Below, in pieces: positions 1 through 8,499 of a DNA stretch of 54,381 nt. Source of the DNA: Prosthecobacter sp. (GTDB taxonomy: Bacteria > Verrucomicrobiota > Verrucomicrobiia > Verrucomicrobiales > Verrucomicrobiaceae); the NCBI RefSeq assembly GCF_014879935.1, contig NZ_JACSRD010000213.1:1-54381 (forward strand), given 5' to 3'. The stretch's first letter is position 1; each line of letters begins with the position of its first letter. The notes below the pieces were generated by a model. That model did not search any database. It had not been told where the DNA came from and worked only from the letters and a program-made list of their open reading frames with translations. Both the position numbers and the translations under genes were made by a program.

Positions 1-598
1 CCGGCACTGGAGGGGGCGCGGACTCGCCCGCTGGCTGCGATTCGCGTGCCTTCGCGATCAACCCAGGCAATTTCGCCGCAGGCAGGGCCACTTGACGGGG
101 ATCCTGGGGTGAAATCGGCGTCTGAAACAGCGCCGGGCAGACACGATACAACTCGAACACTGGCAACGCGGCCTGACCGCTGCGGAGGGCATTTTCCAGC
201 AAGGTCGGCGGCAGGGAGAGCGGTTGCTCGGCGGGCAGGGCACCTGCACGCACCAATTCCGGCGGCAACTGGTGGATCACATCACCCACCGTCAGCGGTG
301 CGTTCGTGGGCGTGGCCCCCGCGATATTGAACGGCGACATCCCAACGACCGAATTGATCGGCGGAGCTGCCACGGGTTCATTTCCAGCCGTTTTGAACAA
401 AGGGCTGGCACCGATTTGAAAGGGGGAGGCTCCGGCTGAGGCAGGCAGTGGAGAATGGGCTTGCATGGGCGGGTAACTGGAAGGTGCAGCGCCGGCCATG
501 GAAGGATGATTCCCCGGAAAGTGCGGTTGCGGCATCCCGTGGCCCGGTTGGTCAGAACCGGGGGGACGCTGAAACAAACTTCGGAACGAGAAACTCAT
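1..598 (-). CDS. Proline-rich protein of unknown function, C-terminus beyond the window edge
   Basis: The minus strand is open from an ATG at 598-596 to the left edge, giving 199 codons without a stop. The N-terminus reads MSFSFRSLFQRPPG and is followed by about 90 residues rich in Pro, Gly, Ala and Ser, which look disordered. From about residue 100 the sequence becomes more globular, with stretches such as TVGDVIHQLPPEL, SLPPTLLENAL and FELYRVCPALFQTP. There is no signal peptide or membrane segment. I cannot assign a family. The alternation of hydrophobic and 'LP' segments suggests a repeated small beta-rich domain. The gene is followed upstream by a 341-bp leader with a perfect palindrome. 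Function unknown; coding status is fairly sure because the frame is long, open and codon-biased. Confidence 0.75.
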   Translation of the reverse strand, partial: MSFSFRSLFQRPPGSDQPGHGMPQPHFPGNHPSMAGAAPSSYPPMQAHSPLPASAGASPFQIGASPLFKTAGNEPVAAPPINSVVGMSPFNIAGATPTNAPLTVGDVIHQLPPELVRAGALPAEQPLSLPPTLLENALRSGQAALPVFELYRVCPALFQTPISPQDPRQVALPAAKLPGLIAKARESQPAGESAPPPVP

Positions 599-939
599 CG
601 GCGCATGGAACGGCCCGACCCGTTAAGGTAGCAAGCCAGTGTGGAAAATCTAGTTTTTATAAACAAATACTTCACCAAAACCAGTTAATTAATCGAGATT
701 AATTATCGAAGCCATGGAGTTCAAGGTTTTTTCCATGCTTTTGGGAGACTTGAACGCTTGTTCAGCAGGCCCAGCGCCAACCTGCCAGCATTTGATGTCT
801 CACACCGCCGAGATGGAATCCTGGGGCTCAAACCGCGGTGCGAAAACCATGGTGAGAAAGGAAATGCAGATGCGATGAATTTTCCCTTGCGCATTCGTCC
901 AAAGAACGCACTATCCCGGCCCGCTCGTCCCGAGCAAAT
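599..939. other. Intergenic leader between the proline-rich gene and tRNA-Glu
   Basis: No convincing gene lies here. The stretch around 645-710 is clearly AT-richer than its surroundings and holds a perfect inverted repeat (listed separately), so it probably carries the promoter of the minus-strand gene at 598. The part from 750 to 939 shows no recognisable signal beyond serving as upstream sequence for the tRNA. Confidence 0.5.
686..705. promoter_or_regulatory. Perfect palindrome, possible operator of the proline-rich gene
   Basis: TAATTAATC and GATTAATTA form a perfect 9-bp inverted repeat with a 2-nt spacer, lying 88 bp upstream of the minus-strand start at 598 in an AT-rich stretch. The size fits a dimeric regulator site. 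The regulator is unknown. Confidence 0.35.
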
Positions 940-1014
940 GACCCCTTCGTCTAGCGGTTAGGACACATCCCTTTCACGGATGCGACACGAGTTCGATTCT
1001 CGTAGGGGTCGCCA
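940..1014 (+). tRNA. tRNA-Glu (anticodon UUC)
   Basis: The acceptor stem pairs GACCCCT (940-946) with AGGGGTC (1004-1010), followed by the discriminator G and an encoded CCA (1012-1014). The anticodon stem CATCC/GGATG encloses the loop CTTTCAC, giving anticodon TTC. The T-arm contains GTTCGATTC. Length without CCA is 72 nt, normal for tRNA-Glu. Confidence 0.95.
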
Positions 1015-1092
1015 CTTCTTCTCCGGCAATGCCGGAAGCAAACAAGAAGCTCCCGCTGGACACTGGCAAACACGACCGCTAAACGAAGCGTC

Positions 1093-2037
1093 ATGTCTTC
1101 TTCAGGCGGCAAACTCTTCATCACTGGTCACAATGGTCTCGTCGGGCGTGCGCTGCTGCGCCACTACGCGGAAAAACCGGAATGGCAGATCATCACTCGC
1201 ACGCGTGCCGAGCTCGATCTTCGCGACCCGCATGCGACGAACGCGTTCTTTGAAACCGAGCGGCCTGATTGCGTCATCCTGGCGGCGGCGAAGGTCGGCG
1301 GGATTAAAGCCAGCTACACCCAGCCGGTCGATTTCCTGCTCGACAACCTGCAGATCCAAAACGCCGTCCTCTCTGCTGCGCACCGTTATGACGCGAAGAA
1401 GGTCCTCTTCCTTGGCAGCACCTGCATTTACCCGAAAGTCGTCGAGATGCCCATTCGTGAGGACAGCCTGCTCACGGGACCGATGGAGGAGACGAACGCG
1501 CCCTACGGCATCGCCAAGATCGCCGGGATCAAGCTTTGCCAAGGCTATCGCCATCAACACGGGCGTGACTTCATCTGTGGCATGCCCGCGAATCTCTACG
1601 GTCCATTTGACAACTTCGATCCTGAGCACTCGCACGTGCTGCCTTCGTTGATCCGCCGTTTCCACGAGGCGAAGCGCTCGAACGCCCCTTTCGTCACATT
1701 GTGGGGCAGCGGCACGCCGAAGCGCGAGTTCCTCTTCGTGGACGACCTTGCTTCCGCCTGCGCCTTCCTGCTCGACCACTACAGCAGCGCCGAGATCATC
1801 AACATCGGCTGCGGCTGGGAGATCAGCATTCGTGAAGCCGCGGAGATCATTCGCGAGATCGTCGGTTATCAAGGCGAGATCAAATGGGACACCTCGCAGC
1901 CCGATGGCAATCCGCGTCGTCTGCTCGACATCAGCCGCATGGAGAAGCTCGGATGGAAGGCGAAAACGGATTTCCGTGAAGGCGTGGCACACACTTATCA
2001 GTGGTTCCTGGAAAACCGCGCCACCGCGCGAACCTGA
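1093..2037 (+). CDS. fcl: GDP-L-fucose synthase
   Basis: This 314-residue enzyme belongs to the extended short-chain dehydrogenase family. It epimerises and reduces GDP-4-keto-6-deoxymannose to GDP-L-fucose with NADPH in the cytoplasm. The nucleotide-binding loop TGHNGLVG is at residues 11-18. The catalytic serine lies in LGSTCIYP (S109), and the YxxxK pair is Y138 and K142. The motif KVGGI near residue 67 is typical of this subfamily. Length matches the family. The GDP-mannose 4,6-dehydratase that would make its substrate is not in the window. A methyltransferase follows 36 nt downstream, suggesting that the pair works on deoxysugars for surface polysaccharide. Confidence 0.93.
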   Translation: MSSSGGKLFITGHNGLVGRALLRHYAEKPEWQIITRTRAELDLRDPHATNAFFETERPDCVILAAAKVGGIKASYTQPVDFLLDNLQIQNAVLSAAHRYDAKKVLFLGSTCIYPKVVEMPIREDSLLTGPMEETNAPYGIAKIAGIKLCQGYRHQHGRDFICGMPANLYGPFDNFDPEHSHVLPSLIRRFHEAKRSNAPFVTLWGSGTPKREFLFVDDLASACAFLLDHYSSAEIINIGCGWEISIREAAEIIREIVGYQGEIKWDTSQPDGNPRRLLDISRMEKLGWKAKTDFREGVAHTYQWFLENRATART

Positions 2038-2073
2038 GCCGCAGCAAGTCCGGCTGGACACGCCAGCGCAACC

Positions 2074-3372
2074 ATGCCAATTGACCGCATGGCAATCCAG
2101 GCCTTCCGACCCGTTCTCATCACCCGCAACACCTGCCGCATCTGCGGTTCCCGCAGCCTCACACCTGTCGTCAGCCTGGGGGATCAGTTCATCGGCGGCG
2201 TTCTCGCCAGCGAGGATGGCAGTGCTCTCATCAAGCGCAAAGTCCCGCTCGATCTCGTGCGTTGCGACCCGTCCGTCGATGAAAACGCCTGCGGCCTCGT
2301 GCAGATGCGCCATTCCGTGCCACCGAAGGTGCTCTACCATCGCTACTACTACGAGTCGGGCATCAACCAGTCCATGCGTGACAACCTCGCAGGCATCACG
2401 GCGCTCGTGGAGCAGACGGTCACGCTCAAGGCGAACGACATCGTGCTCGACATCGGCTGCAACGACGGGACGCTCCTTTCCAGCTACCAAACGCAGGGTC
2501 TGCGCCACATCGGCATCGATCCTTCCGACGTGGCGCTCAAAGCGCGCGCCAAAGGCTTCCAGGTCGTGAACGACTTCTTCAGCGCACGCGCCTTCAAGAG
2601 CGCTCATGCCACGGAGAAAGCCCGCGTCGTCACCAGCATCTCCATGTTCTACGACTTGGAGAACCCGCACGCCTTCGTTCAGGACATCGCCAGCGTCCTC
2701 GCCACCGACGGCATCTGGATCCTTGAGCAGAGCTACCTGCCAGCGATGCTCGACATCAACAGCTTCGACACCATCTGCCACGAGCACCTCGAATACTACT
2801 CGCTCGCCGTGCTGGAGCGCCTCTTCGGCGACCACGGCCTCGAAGTCATCGACGTCCATCTCAACGACGTGAACGGCGGCAGCTTCCGCCTTGTCGTCGC
2901 CCATGCCGGCCAGGTCAAACCGAGCGCCGAAGCCGCCGCACGCGTGCAGGAGCTGCGCATCCGTGAATTTGAAATGGCGCTCGACTCCGACGCGCCCTAC
3001 GCCGTCTTCCGCGACAACATCGAACGCATTCGTGCCGATCTGACCGCCTTCCTCACCAAGGCGAAGGCCGAGGGCAAACTCGTCCACGGCTACGGTGCCT
3101 CGACGAAGGGCAGCACCACGTTGCAATACTGCAACGTCACGCCCGACCTCGTTCCCGCCATCGCCGACCGCAACCCGGTGAAGTGGGGCAAGTACACCAT
3201 CGGCACGCAGATCAAGATCATCTCCGAAGAGGAATCCCGCGCTGCGAAGCCCGACTACTACCTCGTGCTCCCGTGGCACTTCATGCCGGAATTCCTCACC
3301 CGTGAGACCGAGTTCCTCGCCCGCGGCGGCAAGTTCCTCGTGCCGATGCCTCAGGTGCATCTCGTCGGGTAG
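2074..3372 (+). CDS. Class I SAM-dependent sugar C-methyltransferase
   Basis: The 432-residue protein has the three-part build of deoxysugar C-methyltransferases. It starts with a zinc-binding domain (C21 and C24, then C64 and C73). A SAM-binding Rossmann domain follows with DIGCNDG at 126-132. The conserved HEHLEYY motif at 236-242 carries the catalytic His/Tyr residues of this family. The C-terminal domain contains GYGASTKG, typical of the accessory Rossmann-like domain. Family members such as TylC3 and TcaB9 methylate C-3 of nucleotide-linked 4-keto sugars. Here it directly follows GDP-fucose synthase, so the substrate is probably a nucleotide sugar for surface glycan; the exact sugar cannot be read from the sequence. 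Met6 is an alternative start. Confidence 0.85.
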   Translation: MPIDRMAIQAFRPVLITRNTCRICGSRSLTPVVSLGDQFIGGVLASEDGSALIKRKVPLDLVRCDPSVDENACGLVQMRHSVPPKVLYHRYYYESGINQSMRDNLAGITALVEQTVTLKANDIVLDIGCNDGTLLSSYQTQGLRHIGIDPSDVALKARAKGFQVVNDFFSARAFKSAHATEKARVVTSISMFYDLENPHAFVQDIASVLATDGIWILEQSYLPAMLDINSFDTICHEHLEYYSLAVLERLFGDHGLEVIDVHLNDVNGGSFRLVVAHAGQVKPSAEAAARVQELRIREFEMALDSDAPYAVFRDNIERIRADLTAFLTKAKAEGKLVHGYGASTKGSTTLQYCNVTPDLVPAIADRNPVKWGKYTIGTQIKIISEEESRAAKPDYYLVLPWHFMPEFLTRETEFLARGGKFLVPMPQVHLVG

Positions 3373-3373
3373 T

Positions 3374-3417
3374 GCAAGCGTCCCGCTTGCCGTATGGTAT
3401 GGCGACGACTCGTCGCC
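3374..3417. repeat. Two adjacent short palindromes after the methyltransferase
   Basis: GCAAGCG/CGCTTGC (3374-3380 with 3384-3390) and GGCGACG/CGTCGCC (3401-3407 with 3411-3417) form two hairpins within 45 nt, directly after the stop codon. They lack a U-tract, so they look like dispersed palindromic repeats rather than a classical terminator. Confidence 0.5.
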
Positions 3418-3467
3418 ACTCCACATCCGCTTGAATCCCGCTCTGCGCTCGCTCGTCTAGCCTTCGC

Positions 3468-5231
3468 ATGGACGACCAGCCCGAGCCAATGACGAACCGC
3501 AACGCCCTGAGGCGTCTGTTCGCATTCGCACGCGGCCATTGGCACATCGCCGCGGTGCAGTTCGCCCTCGCCGCCGCCGGCACGTCGCTCATCTTCGTGT
3601 TTCCCGGCGTCGTGCGCTGGTTCGTCGATGAAATCATTCCGCAAAAACGCACCGATCTCATCTGGCAGGCCGGAGGCCTCGCGATTCTCGCATTCACGCT
3701 GCGCGAAACGCTGTTCTACTTCCGCACACGGGTGAATTGCACCTTCGAGCAGCGCATGATCACCGACCTGCGCGGCCAGCTTCATCGCAAGGTCGAACTG
3801 CTGCCACTGCGCTGGTTCGATCGTCAAAGCACCGGCGACATCCTCACCAAGCTCGCCGACGACGTGCCTGCCACGCAGCGTGTGATCTTGGAAGGCATCG
3901 AGCAGGGCCTCACCGCCGTGCTGCAGATCCTCATCACCGCCGTCGTCATGCTCGTGGTCGATACCAAGCTCGCGTTGCTCGTTCTCCTGCCCACACCGCT
4001 CATTGCAGCTGGCGGCTGGATCTATTCGCGTTGGGTGTCTCCACGCGCGACTGCTGCGCGTGAAGCGACGAGCCTGGTCAACGCCACGCTGCACGACACC
4101 CTCACCGGCATCCGCCAGATCAAGAGCTACACCGCCGAGGATGCGCGTCAGGAGAAGTTCCTCGCTGCCAGTCATCACCTCAAAGACAAACAAACGCGTC
4201 TTATGGCCGCGTGGGCGTTTTACGCGCCGTCCATGACGCTGCTGGGGAATCTCGGCCTCGTGCTGCTCCTCATGGCTGGTTCGTGGTGGTGCGTGCGCGG
4301 CAACATGACGCCCGGCGAGTTGATGCAGTTCATTCTGCTCGTAGGCTTTCTCTACGAACCCATCGCGCGCCTTCACGGCGTCAATCAAACGCTCCTGAAC
4401 GGCCTCGCTGCTGCCAAACGCGTCTTCGCCATCCTCGACGACGAAACCGAGGAAGACCTCGATTCGGGGCAAGCACTCGCATACATCCGCGGTGACATCG
4501 CATTCAACGCCGTCTCGTTCGCCTATCGCAAAGACGAGCCCGTCGTTCACGACATCACACTCGCCGCGAAGCGTCATCAAACCATCGCCATCGTCGGCGC
4601 CACCGGTTCCGGCAAGAGCACGCTGTTCCAGCTCCTCACGCGCTTCTACGATCCGCCAAGCGGTTCGATCACGCTCGACGGCATCCCGCTCACGCAGATC
4701 AGCAAGCGTTCGCTGCGCCAGTCGCTCGCCTACGTCACGCAGGAGCCGTTTCTCTTCGCCGGAACCGTGCGCGACAACCTCCTGCTCGGCAAACCGGCCG
4801 CCACCGACGACGAACTGTGGTCGGCGCTGCGTTCCGCCTGCGCCGAAGACTTCATCAAACGCCTTCCCGAAGGTCTCGACGCCGAAGTCGGCGAACGGGG
4901 CGTGCTGTTGAGCGGCGGCGAACGTCAGCGCCTCGCCCTCGCCCGCGCATTCCTCAAAGACGCGCCGATTCTGTTGCTCGATGAAGCCACCTCATCCGTG
5001 GATGTGAAATCAGAGCAGCTCATCCAGCAGGCGCTCACCAAACTTCGAGCTAATCGCACCAGCCTCGTTATTGCCCACCGCCTCAGCACCGTCATCGAGG
5101 CCGATGCCATCTACGTCTTTCACCAGGGCCACATCCTCGCCCACGGCACGCATGCCGAACTCCTGCAATCCTGCCCCTACTACCGCGAGATGGCTGCGCT
5201 GGCGTTTGAGCAAGGGGAGAGCCGCCCTTGA
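3468..5231 (+). CDS. ABC exporter, fused membrane and ATPase domains (MsbA-like)
   Basis: The 587-residue half-transporter is expected to act as a homodimer in the inner membrane. The N-terminal half carries the membrane domain, with hydrophobic helices around residues 25-50, 60-80, 140-185 and 245-300. The ATPase domain has Walker A GATGSGKST starting near residue 377, the signature LSGGE at 481-485, and Walker B ILLLDE at 501-506. A D-loop and an H-loop (IAHRLSTV) follow. Length and order match lipid/oligosaccharide exporters of the MsbA type. Its position after two sugar-modifying genes suggests export of a lipid-linked or glycan substrate, but substrate cannot be told from sequence. Met8 is an alternative start. 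Confidence 0.85.
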   Translation: MDDQPEPMTNRNALRRLFAFARGHWHIAAVQFALAAAGTSLIFVFPGVVRWFVDEIIPQKRTDLIWQAGGLAILAFTLRETLFYFRTRVNCTFEQRMITDLRGQLHRKVELLPLRWFDRQSTGDILTKLADDVPATQRVILEGIEQGLTAVLQILITAVVMLVVDTKLALLVLLPTPLIAAGGWIYSRWVSPRATAAREATSLVNATLHDTLTGIRQIKSYTAEDARQEKFLAASHHLKDKQTRLMAAWAFYAPSMTLLGNLGLVLLLMAGSWWCVRGNMTPGELMQFILLVGFLYEPIARLHGVNQTLLNGLAAAKRVFAILDDETEEDLDSGQALAYIRGDIAFNAVSFAYRKDEPVVHDITLAAKRHQTIAIVGATGSGKSTLFQLLTRFYDPPSGSITLDGIPLTQISKRSLRQSLAYVTQEPFLFAGTVRDNLLLGKPAATDDELWSALRSACAEDFIKRLPEGLDAEVGERGVLLSGGERQRLALARAFLKDAPILLLDEATSSVDVKSEQLIQQALTKLRANRTSLVIAHRLSTVIEADAIYVFHQGHILAHGTHAELLQSCPYYREMAALAFEQGESRP

Positions 5232-5246
5232 TCCCGGTCCACAAAA

Positions 5247-5276
5247 AACGCCTGACCGCTTTTACGATCAGGCGTT
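5247..5276 (-). terminator. Intrinsic terminator of efp
   Basis: AACGCCTGA (5247-5255) pairs perfectly with TCAGGCGTT (5268-5276). On the minus strand the stem is followed by a run of T residues (complement of 5243-5248), so it terminates efp transcription. It also lies at the end of the convergent ABC exporter gene. Confidence 0.75.
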
Positions 5277-5304
5277 GTCTTGAATCGAATCAACCGGGCG
5301 AATC

Positions 5305-5871
5305 TCAGTTCGAGCGGCCGAGGTAGCTGCCGTCTTCGGTCTTCACGCTGATCTTGTCGCCAGGGCCGATGAAGAGGGGGACCTGCACACGGAGGCCGGT
5401 TTCCATGATGGCTTCCTTGTACACGTTGTTGGCGGAGTCGCCCTTCACGCCTTCCGGGGATTCAGCCACGGTCATGACCACGGAGGCAGGCAGTTCGATG
5501 CCAGCCACCACGTCGTCGGCGAGGAGGATCATGTACTTCTGGCCTTCGATCAGGTAGTCCTTCTCTTTCTTCACCATGTCCTCGCCGAGGAGCACGTCTT
5601 CGAAGGTCTGGGGGTGCATGAAGTGGTAGCCGTCGCCATCCTTGTAGCTGTACTCGTGCTGGTCACGGGAGAGGTTCACGGACTCCAGCGACTCGTTGGA
5701 GGTCATGCGGAGGTTGTACACCTTGCCGATGGTGATGCTGCGGACGGACATCTGCACGAAGGAGGCCATACGCGGCGGCGTCTTGAGTTCGAAGTCGGAG
5801 ACGACGCAGACGTCGTTGTTGTAGCGGACGGCGTGTCCTTTGCGGAGGTTGATGACGGGGGTGGCAGGCAT
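5305..5871 (-). CDS. efp: Elongation factor P with arginine at the modification site
   Basis: This 188-residue protein is EF-P, which enters the ribosomal E site and rescues stalling at polyproline. All three beta-barrel domains are visible: the N-terminal KOW-like domain beginning LRKGHAV, the middle domain around YHFMHPQTFED, and the C-terminal domain ending KISVKTEDGSYLGR. The tip of domain I reads TPPRMASF, with Arg34 at the place of the lysine that EpmA/EpmB modify in E. coli. EF-P proteins rhamnosylated by EarP also carry arginine there, but in a PGRG context that is not seen here, and no earP neighbour is present. The gene stands alone between convergent and divergent neighbours and has its own terminator. 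Confidence 0.95.
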   Translation of the reverse strand: MPATPVINLRKGHAVRYNNDVCVVSDFELKTPPRMASFVQMSVRSITIGKVYNLRMTSNESLESVNLSRDQHEYSYKDGDGYHFMHPQTFEDVLLGEDMVKKEKDYLIEGQKYMILLADDVVAGIELPASVVMTVAESPEGVKGDSANNVYKEAIMETGLRVQVPLFIGPGDKISVKTEDGSYLGRSN

Positions 5872-6006
5872 AAGAGCCGGAGTTCATGGCGAGATCGGGG
5901 CGCTTTGCAAGCGCTGGTTCTGGCTCCCTCCCGGCATGCCAGCCGCCGCTGCAAATTCGACAGGCGCGGGGGCTGGCAGAGGCGCGATTCATTCGACGTT
6001 CCCCTT

Positions 6007-6882
6007 ATGAGAGCGATCTGGAAAGGAACCATCAGTTTCGGCCTCGTCTCGATCCCGGTTTCCCTGTATCCCGCGATCCAGCGGGAGGAGCTGCAGTTTC
6101 GTCTGCTGCGCGGGTCGGATCTGAGTCCGGTGAATTACAAACGCGTGGCGGAGAAGGACGGCAAGGAGGTGGCCTGGGACTCGATCGTGAAGGGCTACGA
6201 GTATGAGAAGGGCAAGTTCGTGGTGCTGAAGGAGGATGACTTCAAGCGGGTCGATGTGGAGGCCACGCAGACGGTGGAGATCATGAGCTTCGTGGCGATC
6301 GACGAGGTGGATCCGCTGCTGTTTTACAAGCCCTACCATCTGGAGGTGGGCAAAGGCGGCGGGAAGGCCTACATGCTGCTGCGTGACGCCTTGAACAAGA
6401 CCGGGAAGATCGCCATCGCCCGCGTGGTGATCAAAACGCGGCAGCATCTCGCCGCGATCAAGCCGCAGGACGAGAATTTGATGCTAGAGCTGATGCACTT
6501 CCCCGACGAACTGCGTGACAAGTCCGAACTGAAGACGCCGGAAGGCAAGGCGCCTGCGAAAGCGGAGCTCAGCATGGCGGAGAAGCTGATCGAGACGATG
6601 ACGACGCCCTGGAAACCGGAGGACTACAAAGACGAGTATCGCGCGGCTTTGGAGGACATGATCGAGGACAAGATTGCCCACGGCGATGCGAAGCCGATGA
6701 AGACGGCGAAGGCGAAACGTCCTTCCAATGTGATCGACCTGGTCTCAGTGCTGCAGGAAAGCCTGGCGGCCTCGAAATCGAAGCGTTCCTCCACATCGTC
6801 GTCATCGAAGGCAAAGCCGGCAGCGAAGTCGAAGGCGAAGAAGCCGGCCAGACAGACCAAAAGCCGGAGAAAGGCGGCGTGA
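6007..6882 (+). CDS. ku: Ku protein of bacterial non-homologous end joining
   Basis: The 291-residue protein starts MRAIWKGTISFGLVSIPV, the hallmark N-terminus of bacterial Ku. It forms a homodimeric ring that binds DNA double-strand ends and recruits LigD. The beta-barrel core covers about residues 1-240. The C-terminus from about 245 is a low-complexity tail very rich in Lys, Ser and Ala, as in many bacterial Ku proteins where it contacts DNA. The start at 6007 was chosen because the frame, although open further upstream, has the family N-terminus exactly here. LigD follows only 6 nt after the stop codon, so the two are almost certainly co-transcribed. Confidence 0.95.
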   Translation: MRAIWKGTISFGLVSIPVSLYPAIQREELQFRLLRGSDLSPVNYKRVAEKDGKEVAWDSIVKGYEYEKGKFVVLKEDDFKRVDVEATQTVEIMSFVAIDEVDPLLFYKPYHLEVGKGGGKAYMLLRDALNKTGKIAIARVVIKTRQHLAAIKPQDENLMLELMHFPDELRDKSELKTPEGKAPAKAELSMAEKLIETMTTPWKPEDYKDEYRAALEDMIEDKIAHGDAKPMKTAKAKRPSNVIDLVSVLQESLAASKSKRSSTSSSSKAKPAAKSKAKKPARQTKSRRKAA

Positions 6883-6888
6883 TGTCGC

Positions 6889-8499
6889 ATGTCCCTGCGT
6901 GAGTATCAGCGGAAGCGTGACTTCCAAAAGACCGGGGAACCCAGCGGACGCCGCGAGAAGCGTGGCGCGGCGGGCCTGCGGCGGTTCGTGGTGCAGAAAC
7001 ACGCGGCATCCCGGCTGCACTATGATTTCCGCCTGGAACTGGATGGCACGTTGAAGTCCTGGGCCGTGCCAAAGGGCGTTCCCTTTGCCCACGGGGAGAA
7101 ACGTCTCGCGGTGCAGGTGGAGGACCACCCGCTGTCGTACATCGACTTCGAGGGGCCGATACCGAAGGGCCAGTATGGCGGCGGCACGGTGATGGTGTGG
7201 GACGAGGGCACGTATGTACCGGCCTCCAAAACTCCGGCCAAGGATCTCGCCACCGGAAAACTGCACTTCACGCTCCATGGCGACAAATTGAAGGGCGAGT
7301 GGTATCTGGTGCGGCTGCGTGACGAGGACCAGTGGCTGCTGATCCGCGGTGGCGAGGACATGAGGCCGGTCAGCAAGCGTCTGGATGACACCTCGGCACT
7401 GTCAGGCCGCAACATGAGGCAACTGGCCTCCGCGGAGCCATGGATTTCCGACCGCCCGGCGAAATCCGCGGCCCCCAGGCTCAAGGCGGCCGTGAAGCGG
7501 AGCAAAGCCAGACGTTCATGGACGGCGCTGTTCATCGAGCCGATGAAGGCCAAGGCGGTCGCCGCCGCAGCGGAGGAGGACGAGGGCTGGATCTATGAGG
7601 TGAAATTCGACGGCTTTCGTGCGCTGGCCATCGTTCAGGGCGGTGAGGTGTCACTGATCTCCCGCACCCAGAAGGACATGACCGACAAGTTCCCCGAGGT
7701 CGTGGAGGCCTTGCAGGACCTGGAGCTGCCGGACTGCGTGATCGATGGCGAGATCGCGGCGCTGGACAAAAACGGCCGCTCCTCGTTTCAACTGCTCCAG
7801 GCCTATGAACTGCACGAGGAGCAGCCGCCGCTGTGCTACTACGCCTTCGACCTGCTGCATCTGAAGCGGGAGGACCTCACCGGAATGTCGTTGATGGAGC
7901 GCAAGGAGGCGCTGAGGCGTCTCTTTGAAGACTCCGATGTCGTGCGCTTCTCCGCTTCCCTCCAGGGGGATGTCACGCAGCTTTTGAAACAGGTGAAAAA
8001 GCTCGGCCTCGAAGGTCTGATCGGCAAGCAGGCCGGTTCGCGCTACGAGGCCGGCCGCCGCAGTGGAAAATGGATCAAGCTGAAGATCAGCCGCGAGCAG
8101 GAGGTCGTGATCGGCGGCTTCACGCCGCCTGCGGGAACACGAAAACACTTCGGAGCCTTGATTGTCGGCGTGCACGCGGATGGCGGCCTGCAATGCGTCG
8201 GCAAAGTGGGCACCGGCTTCGATTCAAAGATGCTGCGTGAGCTGCACGTGCTGTTCCAGCCGTTCATCCAGAAGAAGTGCCCCTTTGCCAATCTTCCGGC
8301 GACCAGCAGCGGCCGTTGGGGGCAGGGCATCACAAAGACTGAAATGGAAAAATGCACCTGGCTGAAACCAAAGCTGGTCTGCCAGGTGAAATTCGCCGAA
8401 TGGACACGCGACGGGCGGCTGCGGCAGCCGGTCTTCCTCGGCCTGCGGGAGGACAAACCTGCGCGTGAAGTCACCCGCGAACGCATCAGCCACCCATGA
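6889..8499 (+). CDS. ligD: LigD: 3'-phosphoesterase plus ATP-dependent DNA ligase
   Basis: The 536-residue enzyme carries two of the three LigD activities. The N-terminal phosphoesterase domain (about residues 1-160) includes HAASRLHYDFRLE and the loop GPIPKGQYGGGTV. It trims 3' ends left at breaks. The ligase domain begins near residue 210 (EPMKAK) and has the adenylation lysine K239 in the KFDGFR motif. Further ligase motifs follow: DGEIAAL, YYAFDLL, and EGLIGK with the lysine that binds the ATP phosphate. The OB-fold lies at the C-terminus. The polymerase domain is absent from this polypeptide and is encoded by the next gene, which overlaps it by 4 nt. Confidence 0.92.
   Translation: MSLREYQRKRDFQKTGEPSGRREKRGAAGLRRFVVQKHAASRLHYDFRLELDGTLKSWAVPKGVPFAHGEKRLAVQVEDHPLSYIDFEGPIPKGQYGGGTVMVWDEGTYVPASKTPAKDLATGKLHFTLHGDKLKGEWYLVRLRDEDQWLLIRGGEDMRPVSKRLDDTSALSGRNMRQLASAEPWISDRPAKSAAPRLKAAVKRSKARRSWTALFIEPMKAKAVAAAAEEDEGWIYEVKFDGFRALAIVQGGEVSLISRTQKDMTDKFPEVVEALQDLELPDCVIDGEIAALDKNGRSSFQLLQAYELHEEQPPLCYYAFDLLHLKREDLTGMSLMERKEALRRLFEDSDVVRFSASLQGDVTQLLKQVKKLGLEGLIGKQAGSRYEAGRRSGKWIKLKISREQEVVIGGFTPPAGTRKHFGALIVGVHADGGLQCVGKVGTGFDSKMLRELHVLFQPFIQKKCPFANLPATSSGRWGQGITKTEMEKCTWLKPKLVCQVKFAEWTRDGRLRQPVFLGLREDKPAREVTRERISHP

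Noticed and set aside
1102-3426. 774-residue open frame on the minus strand opposite the fucose synthase and methyltransferase genes
   Set aside because: It is the antisense of two clearly identified genes; its sequence is low-complexity and fits no fold. High GC produces such long shadow frames.
5614-6006. Long N-terminal extension of Ku
   Set aside because: The frame is open but antisense to efp; the family N-terminus begins exactly at the ATG at 6007.
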